A DNA stretch of 64,000 nt from Geodermatophilus bullaregiensis (GCF_016907675.1 NZ_JAFBCJ010000001.1:2852001-2916000), one strand, 5' to 3'; shown: positions 16,320-28,213, counted from the first letter of the stretch. Notes: generated by a model from the letters alone, not told the origin. Translations and numbers: made by a program.

Positions 16320-16738
16320 GGCGCACCTCCACAGGGCAGGCCGAAGCCGGCGCTCCGGTGCGCCGGGTCACCGGCGACGGCCGAAGCCGCTGACCGCGGA
16401 CGGTGGTCACCGAACCCACGCCCGGCCTGCCTGTCAGGACACTGATCACCCGAGCAGGTGAAGGAGTCGACGCCCCACGGGGATCCTCTGAGAGACACCG
16501 ACGGCCGGCTGCTCCGGCCCCTCTGAAGGTCGCCGCGACGGAAGGCGATCAATCGCTGAGGTCTTGGCGCAGCCCCGTCTTCGTCAGCAGGCCGTGGCGT
16601 TGGTGATCAGATTGCCGCCCGGTCGTCGGCCTTCGGCGTGTCGTCGAGTGCGGCGGAGCTCCACGCTTGGCCGGCCTCACCCTCGTCGTGGTGCAGGCTG
16701 CCGGGGCAACCACCCACGCCGGGAGGACGGAGATCGTC
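16320..16738. other. recombinase upstream region, no gene; 11-bp direct repeats
   Basis: I see no supported coding sequence. GGCCGAAGCCG occurs at 16339-16349 and again at 16379-16389, 40 bp apart, directly upstream of the recombinase start. Resolvases bind repeated subsites upstream of their own gene, so this could be part of a res-like site, but the evidence is weak. Confidence 0.35.
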
Positions 16739-17683
16739 GTGACGGGACCTGTGCACCAGCGGTCGAAGGCGGCGCTGGACGCCGACATCCGTGCCCGGCG
16801 CCGCACCGCGCTGGTCGTCAACGTCCGGTCCCGCCGGGGACGCCGTCACTTCGCGACGGTGCACCGGCGGCTGCAGGCCACCGCGGAGCTGGTCGACGTG
16901 CGCCCGGTCGCCGACCCTCGGGGCCTGCCCGAGGCGCTCGCCGCCGCGGCCGACAGCGGCGCGGACCTCGTGGTGGTGGGCGGCGGCGACGGCACGCTGA
17001 GCGAGGCCGCGCACCAGCTCGCCCACCGCGACGTCTGCCTCGGCGTGGTTCCGCTCGGCACGACCAACAACTTCGCCCGCGGCCTGGGCCTGCCGCTCCG
17101 CCTGCCCGCCGCCCTGCGCGTGCTCACCGACGGCAAGGTCGCCGACGTCGACCTCGGCCACGTGGCCGGGCGGCACTTCGCCAACCTGACCAGCCTGGGG
17201 CTGTCGGTGCAGGTCGCCGAGCACGTTCCGCACCGGCTCAAGCGGGTGCTCGGCCGCGCTGCCTACCCGCTGACCGCGCTCGCCCTGCTGCCCGGCCACC
17301 GGCCCTTCACCGCGCGCCTGCGCATCGGCGAGGAGGTCCACGAACTCGCCACCCACCAGCTCAACATCGCCAACGGCAGCCACCACGCCGGCCGGGCGAT
17401 CGCCTCCGACACCGGCCTGGACGACCGCGAGCTGGTGGTGTACCGGCTCGGCGACGCCAACCGGCTCCGGCTGAGCCTCGCCACCGTCCGCCAGACGGTC
17501 ATCGGGCCCCGTCGGCCGCTGGACCGCACCCGGTTCCTCACCGCCGGCGAGGTGTGGTTGGAGACCGACCCGCCCCTCGCGCTCGACGTCGACGGCGAGA
17601 TCCGCGGACGCACGCCCGTGCAGATCGCGCTCGAGGCCAACGCGCTGCGGGTGATGGTCGGCACGGCCTTCCCGGACCGCTGA
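16739..17683 (+). CDS. diacylglycerol kinase-family lipid kinase (YegS-like)
   Basis: About 314 residues of the DAGK/YegS/BmrU fold, which phosphorylates lipid or sphingoid alcohols with ATP. The nucleotide-binding motif VVVGGGDGTLSEAAHQLA and the conserved VVPLGTTNNFARGLGLP block are both present. The later NGSHHAGR is the family's NG.......GG region, and DVDGE near the C-terminus is also conserved. GTG 16739 (GGGAGGACGGAG upstream) is preferred over the TTG at 16667. Membrane association would be peripheral, since no transmembrane helix is seen. Confidence 0.9.
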   Translation: MTGPVHQRSKAALDADIRARRRTALVVNVRSRRGRRHFATVHRRLQATAELVDVRPVADPRGLPEALAAAADSGADLVVVGGGDGTLSEAAHQLAHRDVCLGVVPLGTTNNFARGLGLPLRLPAALRVLTDGKVADVDLGHVAGRHFANLTSLGLSVQVAEHVPHRLKRVLGRAAYPLTALALLPGHRPFTARLRIGEEVHELATHQLNIANGSHHAGRAIASDTGLDDRELVVYRLGDANRLRLSLATVRQTVIGPRRPLDRTRFLTAGEVWLETDPPLALDVDGEIRGRTPVQIALEANALRVMVGTAFPDR

Positions 17684-17946
17684 CCACTACCTGCCTCGCG
17701 ATCGTGGGCCTCCCCGGGACGAGGAGCGCCGGCTCCGTCCGCGACGGAGCAGGCTGATCCGTCCGCACCGCCGCCCGCGTGGGTCGGACACGACGACCGT
17801 CACGCCCTCGGGCGCTTCCTCGCACCCGTGGAAGTCCCTGGTCCTCCCCCGGCTGGCGTCGAACGATCCCACCCAGCGGTAAACCGAAGTGGCCGGGAGC
17901 GGCGTGCTCTGGGCCCGGCCTGCCGAAGCGTCCCTCAACGGGCCGC

Positions 17947-18189
17947 TCAGGACGGGAGCTCCGGCTCAGTCTCAGGTCGACCGGCGGGGAACTGCCAGCA
18001 TCGCCCGTTGCGACCGACGACGACCTCGCCGCTGTCGGTGACGCGTGTGTCTTCCGCGCCGTGACGTTGACCATCCGGCGGCCGATCAGGAGGGTGCCAC
18101 GACACCAGGACCTCGTCGTCGCCGATGCGGACCCTCACCTGCTCCATGTCGAGATCCAGCTGCTGGAACTCGGGGCGTTGCAGCGTCAT
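17947..18189 (-). CDS. small hypothetical protein
   Basis: An 80-residue protein starting at ATG 18189 with the ribosome binding site GAGGAAA. It begins MTLQRPEFQQLDLDMEQVRV and contains short beta-strand-like segments (VRIGDDEVLVSWHP, DSGEVVVGRNGRCWQFP). It is acidic, has no transmembrane segment and no known motif that I recognise. Its start and composition look genuine, and it is divergent from the DHFR-like gene at 18278 with 88 bp between them. Function unknown. Confidence 0.55.
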   Translation of the reverse strand: MTLQRPEFQQLDLDMEQVRVRIGDDEVLVSWHPPDRPPDGQRHGAEDTRVTDSGEVVVGRNGRCWQFPAGRPETEPELPS

Positions 18190-18277
18190 GGGTTTCCTCG
18201 TCACCCCACCGCGCGGCCGATGAGCTTGCGGCTCCCGGCCGGTCCAACCTCGTGACACCCGAGGAAAGGACACCGTC

Positions 18278-18883
18278 ATGTCGGAGCTTCTCGTCGACTT
18301 CATCACCTCCCTCGACGGCTGCGCATCAGGAGAGGGGTGGCCCGGGTTCTGGGGCCTCGAGGGCCCGGAGTACCTCGCATGGCTCGGCGAGCAACCCGAG
18401 GTCACCTACCTCATGGGAGCCAACACCTACCGCCTGATGTCGGGCTTCGCCGCCGGCGAGGTCCCGGATGGCCAAGCCGAGTTCAGGCCCGAGGAAGAGG
18501 CGTCCGTCGACGAGCTCACGCGGGCGTCCAAGGTGGTGTTCTCCTCCTCACTCGAGGAGCCACTGACGTGGGACAACGCCACGCTCGTCCGCGACGACGC
18601 CGTCGAGGCGGTCCGCGCCATGAAGTCGAGTGGCTCGGGACTCCTCAGCACGATCGGCAGCCTCAGCCTGAGCCGGTCCCTGCTCCGAGCCGGACTCGTC
18701 GACCGCTTCCGGGTCGGGATCTTCCCGGTGATCACCGGGGCCACGGGCGCAGAACGCATCTACGACGGCTATCCCGACGTCGCCCTCGAGATGATCGAGC
18801 ACCGCACCTTCGACGGCCGCATCCAGATGGTCGAGTACAAGCCACGCGTGCTCGAGCACCCGCCGCTCGGCGCCCCTGCGTGA
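18278..18883 (+). CDS. RibD_C / dihydrofolate-reductase-like protein
   Basis: A 201-residue member of the RibD C-terminal reductase superfamily. It begins SELLVDFITSLDGCASGEGW, has TYLMGANTYRLMSGF, KVVFSSSLEEPLTW, and GSGLLSTIGSLSLSRSLLRA as the NADPH-site region, then VDRFRVGIFPVI. The ribosome binding site GAGGAAAGG precedes the ATG. It is the second of three such genes between 13.9 and 19.9 kb. Substrate unproven for this group. Confidence 0.85.
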   Translation: MSELLVDFITSLDGCASGEGWPGFWGLEGPEYLAWLGEQPEVTYLMGANTYRLMSGFAAGEVPDGQAEFRPEEEASVDELTRASKVVFSSSLEEPLTWDNATLVRDDAVEAVRAMKSSGSGLLSTIGSLSLSRSLLRAGLVDRFRVGIFPVITGATGAERIYDGYPDVALEMIEHRTFDGRIQMVEYKPRVLEHPPLGAPA

Positions 18884-19313
18884 CGTCGCCCCGCCCGCCG
18901 GCCTGGACGGCCGCCGGCAGCACAGACCGCGGTCGACCGGCTCGGTCATGAGACAGCTCCGCGTCCGACCTTCTTGCTCAGCGATGATGGCGCCTGTCTC
19001 GTCCGCAAGCGCGGCCATCGCCGTCTGATGGAGCACCTCGCGCCGGCGCCGTCGCCCTGACTCCGCACCGGACGACACCCGCCCGTACCTCGGGGAGCGT
19101 TGGTCCCGAAGGCTGGAGGCGTTACCCCAGGTGCCCCGGAGTGGGCCGCTCCGGGACAGTCCGCTGGGCTGCCGCCGTCACCTGTCTGACCGTCCCGTCA
19201 GCGGCGACCTCCTCGACGACCTGGCCATCAGGGACATGCGCCCCGCAGGGGATCCCCTGACGGCCACGCGATCCTCGGGTGGCCCGAGCCCGCGCCGATC
19301 CGAGGTCGGGTGT
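18884..19313. other. intergenic stretch without a supported gene
   Basis: No convincing frame on either strand. It contains the third copy of the GCAGGGGATCCC motif (19244-19255, followed by CTG). It lies between the convergent ends of two DHFR-like genes. Confidence 0.4.
19244..19258. repeat. dispersed palindromic 12-mer, copy 3
   Basis: GCAGGGGATCCC followed by CTG, as in the copy at 11619. It is the right-most of three occurrences bounding the decayed segment of about 8.4 kb. Confidence 0.4.
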
Positions 19314-19877
19314 TCACCGCCTGGTCTGGTACCTGGTCAGGAGCACGCCGCCGGGGAACGTCCGGGTCTCCACCAGGTCCAGGTCCACCCAGTTGTCCAG
19401 GGCCGTGAAGAACGGCGTGCCGCCGCCCACCAGGACCGGGTGGGTGACGATCGCGTACTCGTCGATCAGCCCGGCCCGCATGGCCGCCGCGGCGAGGGTG
19501 GCGCCGCCGACGTCCATCGGACCGCCGTCCTCGGTCCTGAGCCGGGTGATCTCGGCAACCGCGTCGCCGGTGACCAGCCGGGCGTTCCCCTCGACCGCCC
19601 CGGTCGTGGAGGAGAACACCACCTTCGGCATGTCCCGCCAGCGGCGGGCGTACTCGATCTGCGCCGGTGTGGCGCCGGGCTGCTGGTCAGCGGTCGGCCA
19701 GTGGGAGCTCATCGCCTCCCACAGTCTGCGCCCGTACAGCGCCAGGCCCGTCGCCCCCACCCGGTCAGACCACCACTGGAACAGCTCGTCGCTCGGCACG
19801 CTCCAGCCGAGGTCGTCGCCGGGCGCGGCGATGTAGCCGTCCAGGCTCAGGTTCATGCCGAAGGTCAGTCTCCGCAT
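19314..19877 (-). CDS. RibD_C / dihydrofolate-reductase-like protein
   Basis: A 187-residue reductase of the RibD_C/DHFR superfamily starting at ATG 19877: MRRLTFGMNLSLDGYIAAPG, then LALYGRRLWEAMSSHWP, KVVFSSTTGAVEGNARL, DVGGATLAAAAMRAGLIDEY and THPVLVGGGTPFF, all family blocks in order. GGGAG lies about 9 nt before the ATG, so it can be translated on its own. The same frame extends upstream without a stop into a P-loop kinase fragment, so a 283-residue fusion starting at 20165 is also possible. Confidence 0.85.
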   Translation of the reverse strand: MRRLTFGMNLSLDGYIAAPGDDLGWSVPSDELFQWWSDRVGATGLALYGRRLWEAMSSHWPTADQQPGATPAQIEYARRWRDMPKVVFSSTTGAVEGNARLVTGDAVAEITRLRTEDGGPMDVGGATLAAAAMRAGLIDEYAIVTHPVLVGGGTPFFTALDNWVDLDLVETRTFPGGVLLTRYQTRR

Positions 19878-19959
19878 CGCGTCAGACTCCCTGTGAGTCG
19901 GTGTTCGGCGTACGGACCGGCACGGCGCGGAGAGGTCATCGGTCAGGCCACACCGAGGG

Positions 19960-20165
19960 CCGGTTGACCACCGTCCGATCTCGATGAGCCGTCCCTCGAT
20001 CACGTCCGAGGCCGACGGCGGGTCCGCGAGCCCGTAGAGGGTCTTGACCCACTCGTCCTTGGTGAGACGGAGCGCCTTCCCCTCGACCTCGATGCGCCGT
20101 GCCTGCGTGGTCCTGCCGGTGCCCGGCAGTCCCACGGTCAGGAACGGAGCGGGTCGCGTCGTCAT
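19960..20165 (-). pseudogene. P-loop kinase N-terminal fragment fused to the DHFR-like frame
   Basis: From ATG 20165 (strong ribosome binding site GAGGAGG) the frame gives PFLTVGLPGTGRTTQARRIE with a Walker A motif, then ALRLTKDEWVKTLYG and DPPSASDVIEGRLIEIG. This is the start of an AAA/zeta-toxin-like ATP-binding protein of about 160-200 residues. Homology stops after IEIG, roughly residue 67. About 30 unrelated residues follow before the DHFR-like ATG. The lid and phosphate-transfer elements are missing, so kinase activity is unlikely. Confidence 0.65.
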
Positions 20166-20286
20166 AGCCTCCTCATCCGAGCCGTCTCTTCGGCATCGCT
20201 GACGTCCGCTCGTGCCGCTCCTCGCGCGCTCTCAGCCTCACTCACGGTTGGCGGCACGCTGTCGACCGGCCAGCACGCTGCAGCAC

Positions 20287-20292
20287 TAGCGT
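20287..20292 (+). promoter_or_regulatory. candidate leaderless -10 (TAGCGT)
   Basis: TAGCGT lies 8 nt before the GTG at 20301, consistent with a leaderless transcript of the VOC gene. Confidence 0.35.
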
Positions 20293-20300
20293 GCGATCCC

Positions 20301-20741
20301 GTGCCCATCAGAGTCGACAACGTCGCCATCGCCGTCCGCGACCTGGAAGCTGCGATCGCCTTCTTCACCGACCTCGGCCTGACGGTGCTCGGACGTGCAC
20401 GGATCAGCGGCGAGTGGGCTGACACCGCCGTCGGTCTGGACGGCAACACCGCCGACATCGCCGTGCTCCAGACCCCCGACGGCAACGGTCGCATCGAGAT
20501 GTTCCAGTACGTGCACCCGGAGGCGATCGAGGCGGAGCCCGTCCAGCCGAACACCATCGGCATGCACCGCATCGCCTTCACCGTCGACGACATCGACGCC
20601 GCCCTCGAGGTCGCCGCCAGGCACGGCTGTCACCCGCTCCGTGGGGTCGCCACCTACGAAGACGTCTACAAGCTCACCTACCTCCGCGGTCCCAGCGACA
20701 TCCTCGTGATGTTCGCCGAGGAGCTGCAGAAGGCGCACTGA
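20301..20741 (+). CDS. VOC-family (glyoxalase-like) protein
   Basis: A 146-residue vicinal-oxygen-chelate protein with two beta-alpha-beta-beta-beta repeats. It begins RVDNVAIAVRDLEAAIAFFT and the second repeat starts HRIAFTVDDIDAALEVA. Candidate metal ligands include a Glu in GRIEMFQY and a late His/Glu, but the first module has VAIAV where metal-binding VOCs often have a His, so binding may be altered. VOC proteins include epimerases, dioxygenases and antibiotic-sequestering proteins; the function here is not assignable. Confidence 0.8.
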   Translation: MPIRVDNVAIAVRDLEAAIAFFTDLGLTVLGRARISGEWADTAVGLDGNTADIAVLQTPDGNGRIEMFQYVHPEAIEAEPVQPNTIGMHRIAFTVDDIDAALEVAARHGCHPLRGVATYEDVYKLTYLRGPSDILVMFAEELQKAH

Positions 20742-21034
20742 CCACGAGTCCCACGGTCCGCGCCCGCTCCCGCCGGTCGAACGAGCCTCCTCGGCCCAGG
20801 CGCAGGACGGGACTGTCCCGGAAGGCGGACCCTGAGCGGTGGTGCAGCAGCTGGTGGACGTGCGCGGCCACCGGCGTCCCGCAGGACCCGTCGGATGACC
20901 GTCTCCGCAGGGGTGCGTCGACCGGGACGCCGGAGGCGCCCGACCGGAGGACGGCACCTCCCGGTCGCTCGCGCGACCACTGCGGCCCCATCCCGCCTCG
21001 GACGGCCCAGCGGCCGGATCGCCGACGGGGCCTC
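20742..21034. other. intergenic stretch, nothing recognised
   Basis: About 290 bp between the convergent VOC and glycosyltransferase genes. I see no domain-bearing frame, and no strong hairpin was found by eye. Confidence 0.35.
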
Positions 21035-22462
21035 CTATGCCTCGACGGTGGTGAAGCCGGTGCGGGGCATCGCCGTCCACACCGGGTCGCGGCGGGCGAG
21101 GGCGGCGAGCAGCCCGCGCAGCCGGTACCAGGCGTGCAGCTGCCGGTAGCCGAGGTTCTCCACGGCGCCGGCCAGCAGCAGCGCGCGCAGGTCCCGGCCG
21201 CTGCGGTACCGGTGGAAGGTGAACTCCTCGACGGCGACGACCGACGTCGACACCAGCACCCCGAGCGCGAGGGCGACGGCGACCATGAGCGCGGCGGTGC
21301 CCGGGTCGAGCAGCCCGAGGACGGCGGCCACCGCCACCGAGGCGAGCCCGGCGATCTCCACCACCGGGCCGAGCAGCTCGAAGACCAGGAAGAACGGCAG
21401 CGCGAGCAGGCCGACCGCGCCGAAGCGGGGGTTGCCGACCATCCGGCGGTGCTTCCACAGCAGCTGCGCCAGCCCGTGCGACCAGCGCTGCCGCTGCCGG
21501 CCGAGCACCGACCAGGTCTCGGGCACCTCGGTCCAGCAGACGGTCTCGGGGACGAACACCATCCGCGAGGGCCGGCCGGCGCGGCGCAGGTGCTCCTGCA
21601 GGGTGACGACGAGCTCGGCGTCCTCGGCCAGCGACCGCGGGTCCAGCCCGCCCACCTCGACGACGGTGTCGCGGCGGAACAGCCCGAACGCGCCGGAGAT
21701 GATCAGCAGCGCGTCCGCGTCGGCCCACGTGGTGCGGCCCAGCAGGAACGAGCGCAGGTACTCCACGGCCTGGATGCGCACCAGCCAGCGGCGGGAGAGC
21801 CGCGGCTCCACGACGGCGCCGCGGTCGGTGAGCGCGGCGTTCGCCGTCCGGATCACCCCGCCGGCGCCGACGACGTGCTCCGGGTCCTCGATGAAGGGCC
21901 GGGCCACCTTGAGCAGCGCGTCGGGCTCCAGCAGCGAGTCGGCGTCGACCATGCAGACCAGCGGGTGCCGGGCCAGGTTGAGCGCGACGTTGAGCGCGTC
22001 GGAGCGGCGCCGGACGCTGGTCTTGCGGACGACGGTGAGCGGGTCGCCGGTGGTGGCCCGGTGCACCGAGAGCACCTCGCCCTCGACCGGGGTGTGCGCC
22101 GTCCACCGCGGGGTCACCGGGGTCAGGCCGTACCGCTCGGCGACGAGGTCGAAGGTGCGGTCGGTGGAGCCGTCGTCGACGAGCACGACCTCGACCAGCG
22201 GGTAGCGCTGCGCGAGGACGGCGGCGAGCGTGTCCAGGACGCCGGCCTCCTCGTCGTGGGCCGGCACCAGCACCGAGATGCCCGGCGTCAGGGGGCTGGC
22301 GAAGACGCGGTCGAGGCCCTCCGAGCCGGCCCAGCGCAGGTTGGTCACCACGCGGCGGGCGCCGACGAGCACCAGCAGCAGCATCGAGGTGTCCAGCAGC
22401 AGGACGTAGCCGAGCACCCCCCAGTTCAGGGTGGTGACCAGACCGGTGAGCGCCTCGCGCAT
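21035..22462 (-). CDS. family-2 glycosyltransferase, membrane-bound (processive type)
   Basis: A 475-residue inner-membrane GT2 enzyme like PgaC/hyaluronan/cellulose-type synthases. There is an N-terminal helix (about 14-36), then the GT-A domain with VPAHDEE (nucleotide), DDGSTD (96-101), the metal motif DAD (173-175), the catalytic ED (280-281) and QRQRW (323-327), the signature of processive enzymes. Further membrane helices span about residues 345-400. It is expected to polymerise a sugar nucleotide into a surface polysaccharide; the sugar is not predictable. ATG 22462 overlaps the stop of the HEAT gene. Last gene of a five-gene operon with histidine kinases, so production is probably signal-controlled. 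Confidence 0.85.
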   Translation of the reverse strand: MREALTGLVTTLNWGVLGYVLLLDTSMLLLVLVGARRVVTNLRWAGSEGLDRVFASPLTPGISVLVPAHDEEAGVLDTLAAVLAQRYPLVEVVLVDDGSTDRTFDLVAERYGLTPVTPRWTAHTPVEGEVLSVHRATTGDPLTVVRKTSVRRRSDALNVALNLARHPLVCMVDADSLLEPDALLKVARPFIEDPEHVVGAGGVIRTANAALTDRGAVVEPRLSRRWLVRIQAVEYLRSFLLGRTTWADADALLIISGAFGLFRRDTVVEVGGLDPRSLAEDAELVVTLQEHLRRAGRPSRMVFVPETVCWTEVPETWSVLGRQRQRWSHGLAQLLWKHRRMVGNPRFGAVGLLALPFFLVFELLGPVVEIAGLASVAVAAVLGLLDPGTAALMVAVALALGVLVSTSVVAVEEFTFHRYRSGRDLRALLLAGAVENLGYRQLHAWYRLRGLLAALARRDPVWTAMPRTGFTTVEA

Positions 22463-23541
22463 CACGCCGCCGTCCGGATCCGGGCGTCGCGGGGGCGCGG
22501 TCGGTTGGACAGCGCCGCGCGGGCGGTCTCACCGACCACGCCGGCGCGCCAGGCGTGCGCGGCCAGCCGGGCGCGGCCGTCCTCGCCGGCGCCGGCCAGC
22601 GCGTCGGCGCACGCGGCGCGCACGGTGTCGTCCCCGCCGGCCACCGCGGCGGCGAGCAGGTCGATCGCGGCGTCGTCGCCGATGCGGCCCAGGGCCTCGG
22701 CGGCGGCGCGGCGCAGCGCCGGCCCGGCGGTCGCGGCCAGCGCGGCGCCCAGCGCCGGGGTGGCCGACGGGACGCCGATGCGGCCGAGCGCCGTGGCCGC
22801 GCTGCAGCGGACGGCGGCCGGGCGGCGGGGATCGGCGAGCAGGCCGAGCAGCAGGGGGAGCGCCTCGACGTCGCCGTGCAGGCCGAGCAGGTCGGCGGCC
22901 AGCGCCTGGGCGGCGGGGGAGGGCGGGTCGGTGACGGTGGCGCGCAGGTCGGGCAGCACCGGGGTGCCGAGGTCGAGCAGCGCCATGCCGACCACACCGG
23001 CGGGCACCCGGCGGGAGCGGGCCAGCGCCCGCAGCAGCGGGCCGGTGGCGCGGACGTCGCCGGCCTTGCCGAGGGCGCGCGCGGCGGCGCAGCGGACGTC
23101 GGCGGCACGGTCGGCCAGCAGCGCGGTGAGCGCGGCGGTGTGCCCGGGGTCGGCGGCGTTGCCGAGCAGGGTGGCGGCCCGGCCCCGGCGCCACGGCGCG
23201 CGGGCGGTGAGCTCGCCGGCCGCGCGGGCCACCACGCCGCGGCGGACCAGCAGCCGGCCCAGCGCGGCACGGTCGGCGCCGCGCAGCTGGGGGAGCAGGT
23301 CGAGCACCAGGTCGTCGAGCGGTGCCGGTGCGGCCTCCAGGCCGGCGAGCGCGTCGGCGCCGTCCTCGTCGTCGTCGAGGGCGGCGTACACCAGCGGGGT
23401 CAGCTCGGCGCGGCGGCGCTCGTCGCGGGCCAGCCGGCGGCCGCGGCGGGCGTGCTCGACGGCGACCGCGGCGAGCAGCAGCAGGACCGCGCCGGTGAGG
23501 ACGAGCGTCGCCACCAGCGCCGCCGACGTCAGGGTGGTCAC
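22462..23541 (-). CDS. membrane-anchored HEAT-repeat protein
   Basis: A 359-residue protein with one N-terminal transmembrane helix (about residues 7-28), a basic cytoplasmic linker, then at least seven HEAT/PBS-lyase-like repeats, with units such as DVRCAAARALGKAGD, AVRCSAATALGRIGV and ALRRAAAEALGRIGDD. Such superhelices act as protein-protein scaffolds. It overlaps the response regulator gene (GTGA) and the glycosyltransferase gene, and is placed between signalling and polysaccharide genes. It may pass the signal from the response regulator to the synthase in the membrane (inference). Confidence 0.8.
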   Translation of the reverse strand: MTTLTSAALVATLVLTGAVLLLLAAVAVEHARRGRRLARDERRRAELTPLVYAALDDDEDGADALAGLEAAPAPLDDLVLDLLPQLRGADRAALGRLLVRRGVVARAAGELTARAPWRRGRAATLLGNAADPGHTAALTALLADRAADVRCAAARALGKAGDVRATGPLLRALARSRRVPAGVVGMALLDLGTPVLPDLRATVTDPPSPAAQALAADLLGLHGDVEALPLLLGLLADPRRPAAVRCSAATALGRIGVPSATPALGAALAATAGPALRRAAAEALGRIGDDAAIDLLAAAVAGGDDTVRAACADALAGAGEDGRARLAAHAWRAGVVGETARAALSNRPRPRDARIRTAA

Positions 23542-23924
23542 GGGGCCAGCGCGCCGGGCGGCAGGGCGGCGGTGACCCGGCTGACCAGCTCCCGCGGGCT
23601 GAACGGCTTGACCACGTAGTCGGTGGCGCCGGCGACGAAGCCGCGCTCGACGTCGCTCTCCTGCGCCTTGGCGGTCAGCAGGATGACCGGCACGCCGGCG
23701 ACCGCGGGGTCGGCGTCGGCACGCAGGGCCGAGCAGACCTCCAGGCCGTTCATCCGCGGCATCATCCAGTCGAGGACGACCAGGTCCGGGCGCAGCTGGC
23801 GGGCCGCGGCCAGGCCGGCCTCGCCGTCGGACTCGACCGAGACGCGGGCACCGAGACGGCCGATCTTGAAGGCGACCAGGCTGGCGATGGCGGGGTCGTC
23901 GTCGACGACCAGGACGTGGGTCAC
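23538..23924 (-). CDS. single-domain response regulator
   Basis: A 128-residue CheY-like receiver without an output domain. It has the acidic pair in VLVVDDDPAI, the phospho-acceptor Asp near residue 52 in LVVLDWMMPRM, the Thr in VILLTAK, and the Lys in YVVKPFSPRE; all four active-site elements are present. GTG 23924 overlaps the stop of the PAS kinase gene. As it has no DNA-binding or enzymatic part, it must act by protein contact, most simply with the adjacent HEAT protein or glycosyltransferase. Confidence 0.9.
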   Translation of the reverse strand: MTHVLVVDDDPAIASLVAFKIGRLGARVSVESDGEAGLAAARQLRPDLVVLDWMMPRMNGLEVCSALRADADPAVAGVPVILLTAKAQESDVERGFVAGATDYVVKPFSPRELVSRVTAALPPGALAP

Positions 23925-25512
23925 GCGGGGCTCCCGAGGAGGTGGGGGACGGCGGCCGCGGCTGCGGACGCCGGGAGGCGGACGGTGAAGACGGCCCCGC
24001 CGGGACCGGACTCGGCGGCGACGGCGCCGCCGTGCGCGGTCACCGTGTGGGCGACCAGCGACAGGCCCAGGCCGGTGCCGGGCAGCGCCTGCTCGCCGGC
24101 GTGCGCGGTGCGGAAGAAGCGCTCGAAGACGTAGGGCAGCTCCGCGTCGGGGATGCCGGGCCCGGAGTCGGCCACGGCGAGGACCACGTCCCCGCCGTCC
24201 CGGGTGCAGGAGAGCCGGACGGCGGCCCCGGCCGGGCTGACCGTCGCGGCGTTGGACAGCAGCTCGGCGACCACGCCGCGCAGCCCGGCGGCGTCGCCGC
24301 GCACCCACGCGGGGCCGGTGAGCGCCGGCACCAGGCGCTGCCGCCGGCGGGTCAGCTGGCCGGCGACGTCGGCGGCCGCGGCCTCGGCGACGGCGGCCAG
24401 GTCGACCTCGGCGTCCTCGGGCGCGGACGGCGCGCCGGACTCGATGTGCGCGGTGGTCAGCAGGTCCTCGATCAGCCGGCGCAGCCGCTGGGCCTCCCGC
24501 TCGACGGTGGCGAGCATGAGCGCCTGCATCGGGTTGAGCGCCCCGGCGTCGCCGTCGAGCAGCACCTCGATGTTGCCGAGGATCCCGGTCATCGGCGTGC
24601 GCAGCTCGTGCGAGACGGCCGCGACGAAGTCGCCGCGCAGGGTCTCCAGCCGGCGCTGGTGCTCGGCGGCCCGCCGCTCGCCGGCCAGGGCCTCGGTGAG
24701 CGCGCGGTGGGTGGCCAGCTCGGCGGTGGTGTCGCGGAGCATGAGCACCAGCTCGGTGCGCACCGTGCCGTCGGGGGCGGTGGCCGGCACCGGCGGGGAG
24801 CTGGCCGCCGACACCGGGACGCGGGTGCCGTCGGCGTGCCGCAGCCAGGTGTCCACGACCAGGTCGGTCTGCCCGTGCAGCGCCCGCTCGACGAGGTCGG
24901 CGAGCTCGGCGCCGACCAGGCCGTCGGCGACCGCGGTGGCGGCGAGGTCCCGGCCGAGCAGGTCGGCGGCCGCGCGGCCGGTCAGCCGGACCAGCGCCGC
25001 GTTGACCCGGCTCACGGCGACCGGCCGGGCCGCGGCGCCGACGAGCAGCGCCATGGGCGTGGGGGCGGCGTCGAACGCCGTCCGGAACCGCTGTTCGCTG
25101 CTGCTGAGCGCGGCGTCGCTGGCCCGGGCCCGGACGACGTCGCGGCAGGTGAGCAGCACCGCGGGTGCTCCGTCGGGGCCGGCGAGCGGCGCGGCGGCCA
25201 TCTCCCACACCGCGGTCGGCGCGCCGCTGACCTCCGCGTAGTCGACGACGAACTCGGCCTGCTGGGGGCGGCCGGCCAGCGCGGCGCCCACCAGGGCGTC
25301 GACGTCGTCGGCGAAGGAGGACAGCACGACCTCGCGGACCGTGCGGCCGAGCACGTCGCCGGCCGTCAGGCCGCGGCGGGTGAGCCAGGGGCCGTGGCAG
25401 AGGACGAACCGGTGGGCGGCGTCGAAGACGCACACCGTCAGGTCGGGCACCTGGTCGGCCAGGGCGGACAGCGCCGCGAGCCGGTCCGGCAGCCCGCGGC
25501 CGGGGGCGGCGG

Positions 25513-25516
<4 letters not shown>
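23921..25516 (-). CDS. PAS-domain sensor histidine kinase
   Basis: A 531-residue soluble kinase. Two PAS-like domains (about 20-130 and 140-260) precede a HisKA domain with [16 protein letters not shown] (His near 302) and a HATPase_c domain with N-box [29 protein letters not shown] and GTGLGLSLV. No transmembrane segment is seen, so it senses an intracellular or diffusible cue. GTG 25516 overlaps the stop of the upstream hybrid kinase, and its own stop overlaps the response regulator start, making it the obvious partner of that regulator. Confidence 0.9.
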
Positions 25517-28014
<2,498 letters not shown>

Positions 28015-28213
28015 GGGACGACCATCGGCACGGCGGCGGCCGGGGTGAAGCGTCGTGTCCAACCAGATGACGAACTGCCCGATGGCCGTCCCGCGCCGGT
28101 CGACAAGTGCCCCGGGGTGGATCCCACCGACCCGGACCGCTGCACCCGGGGGTGGAACGACGGTCCGGGACCCCAGGGGGCTGGACCGCGGCTGGACCCG
28201 CTCCCGGGCGCGC

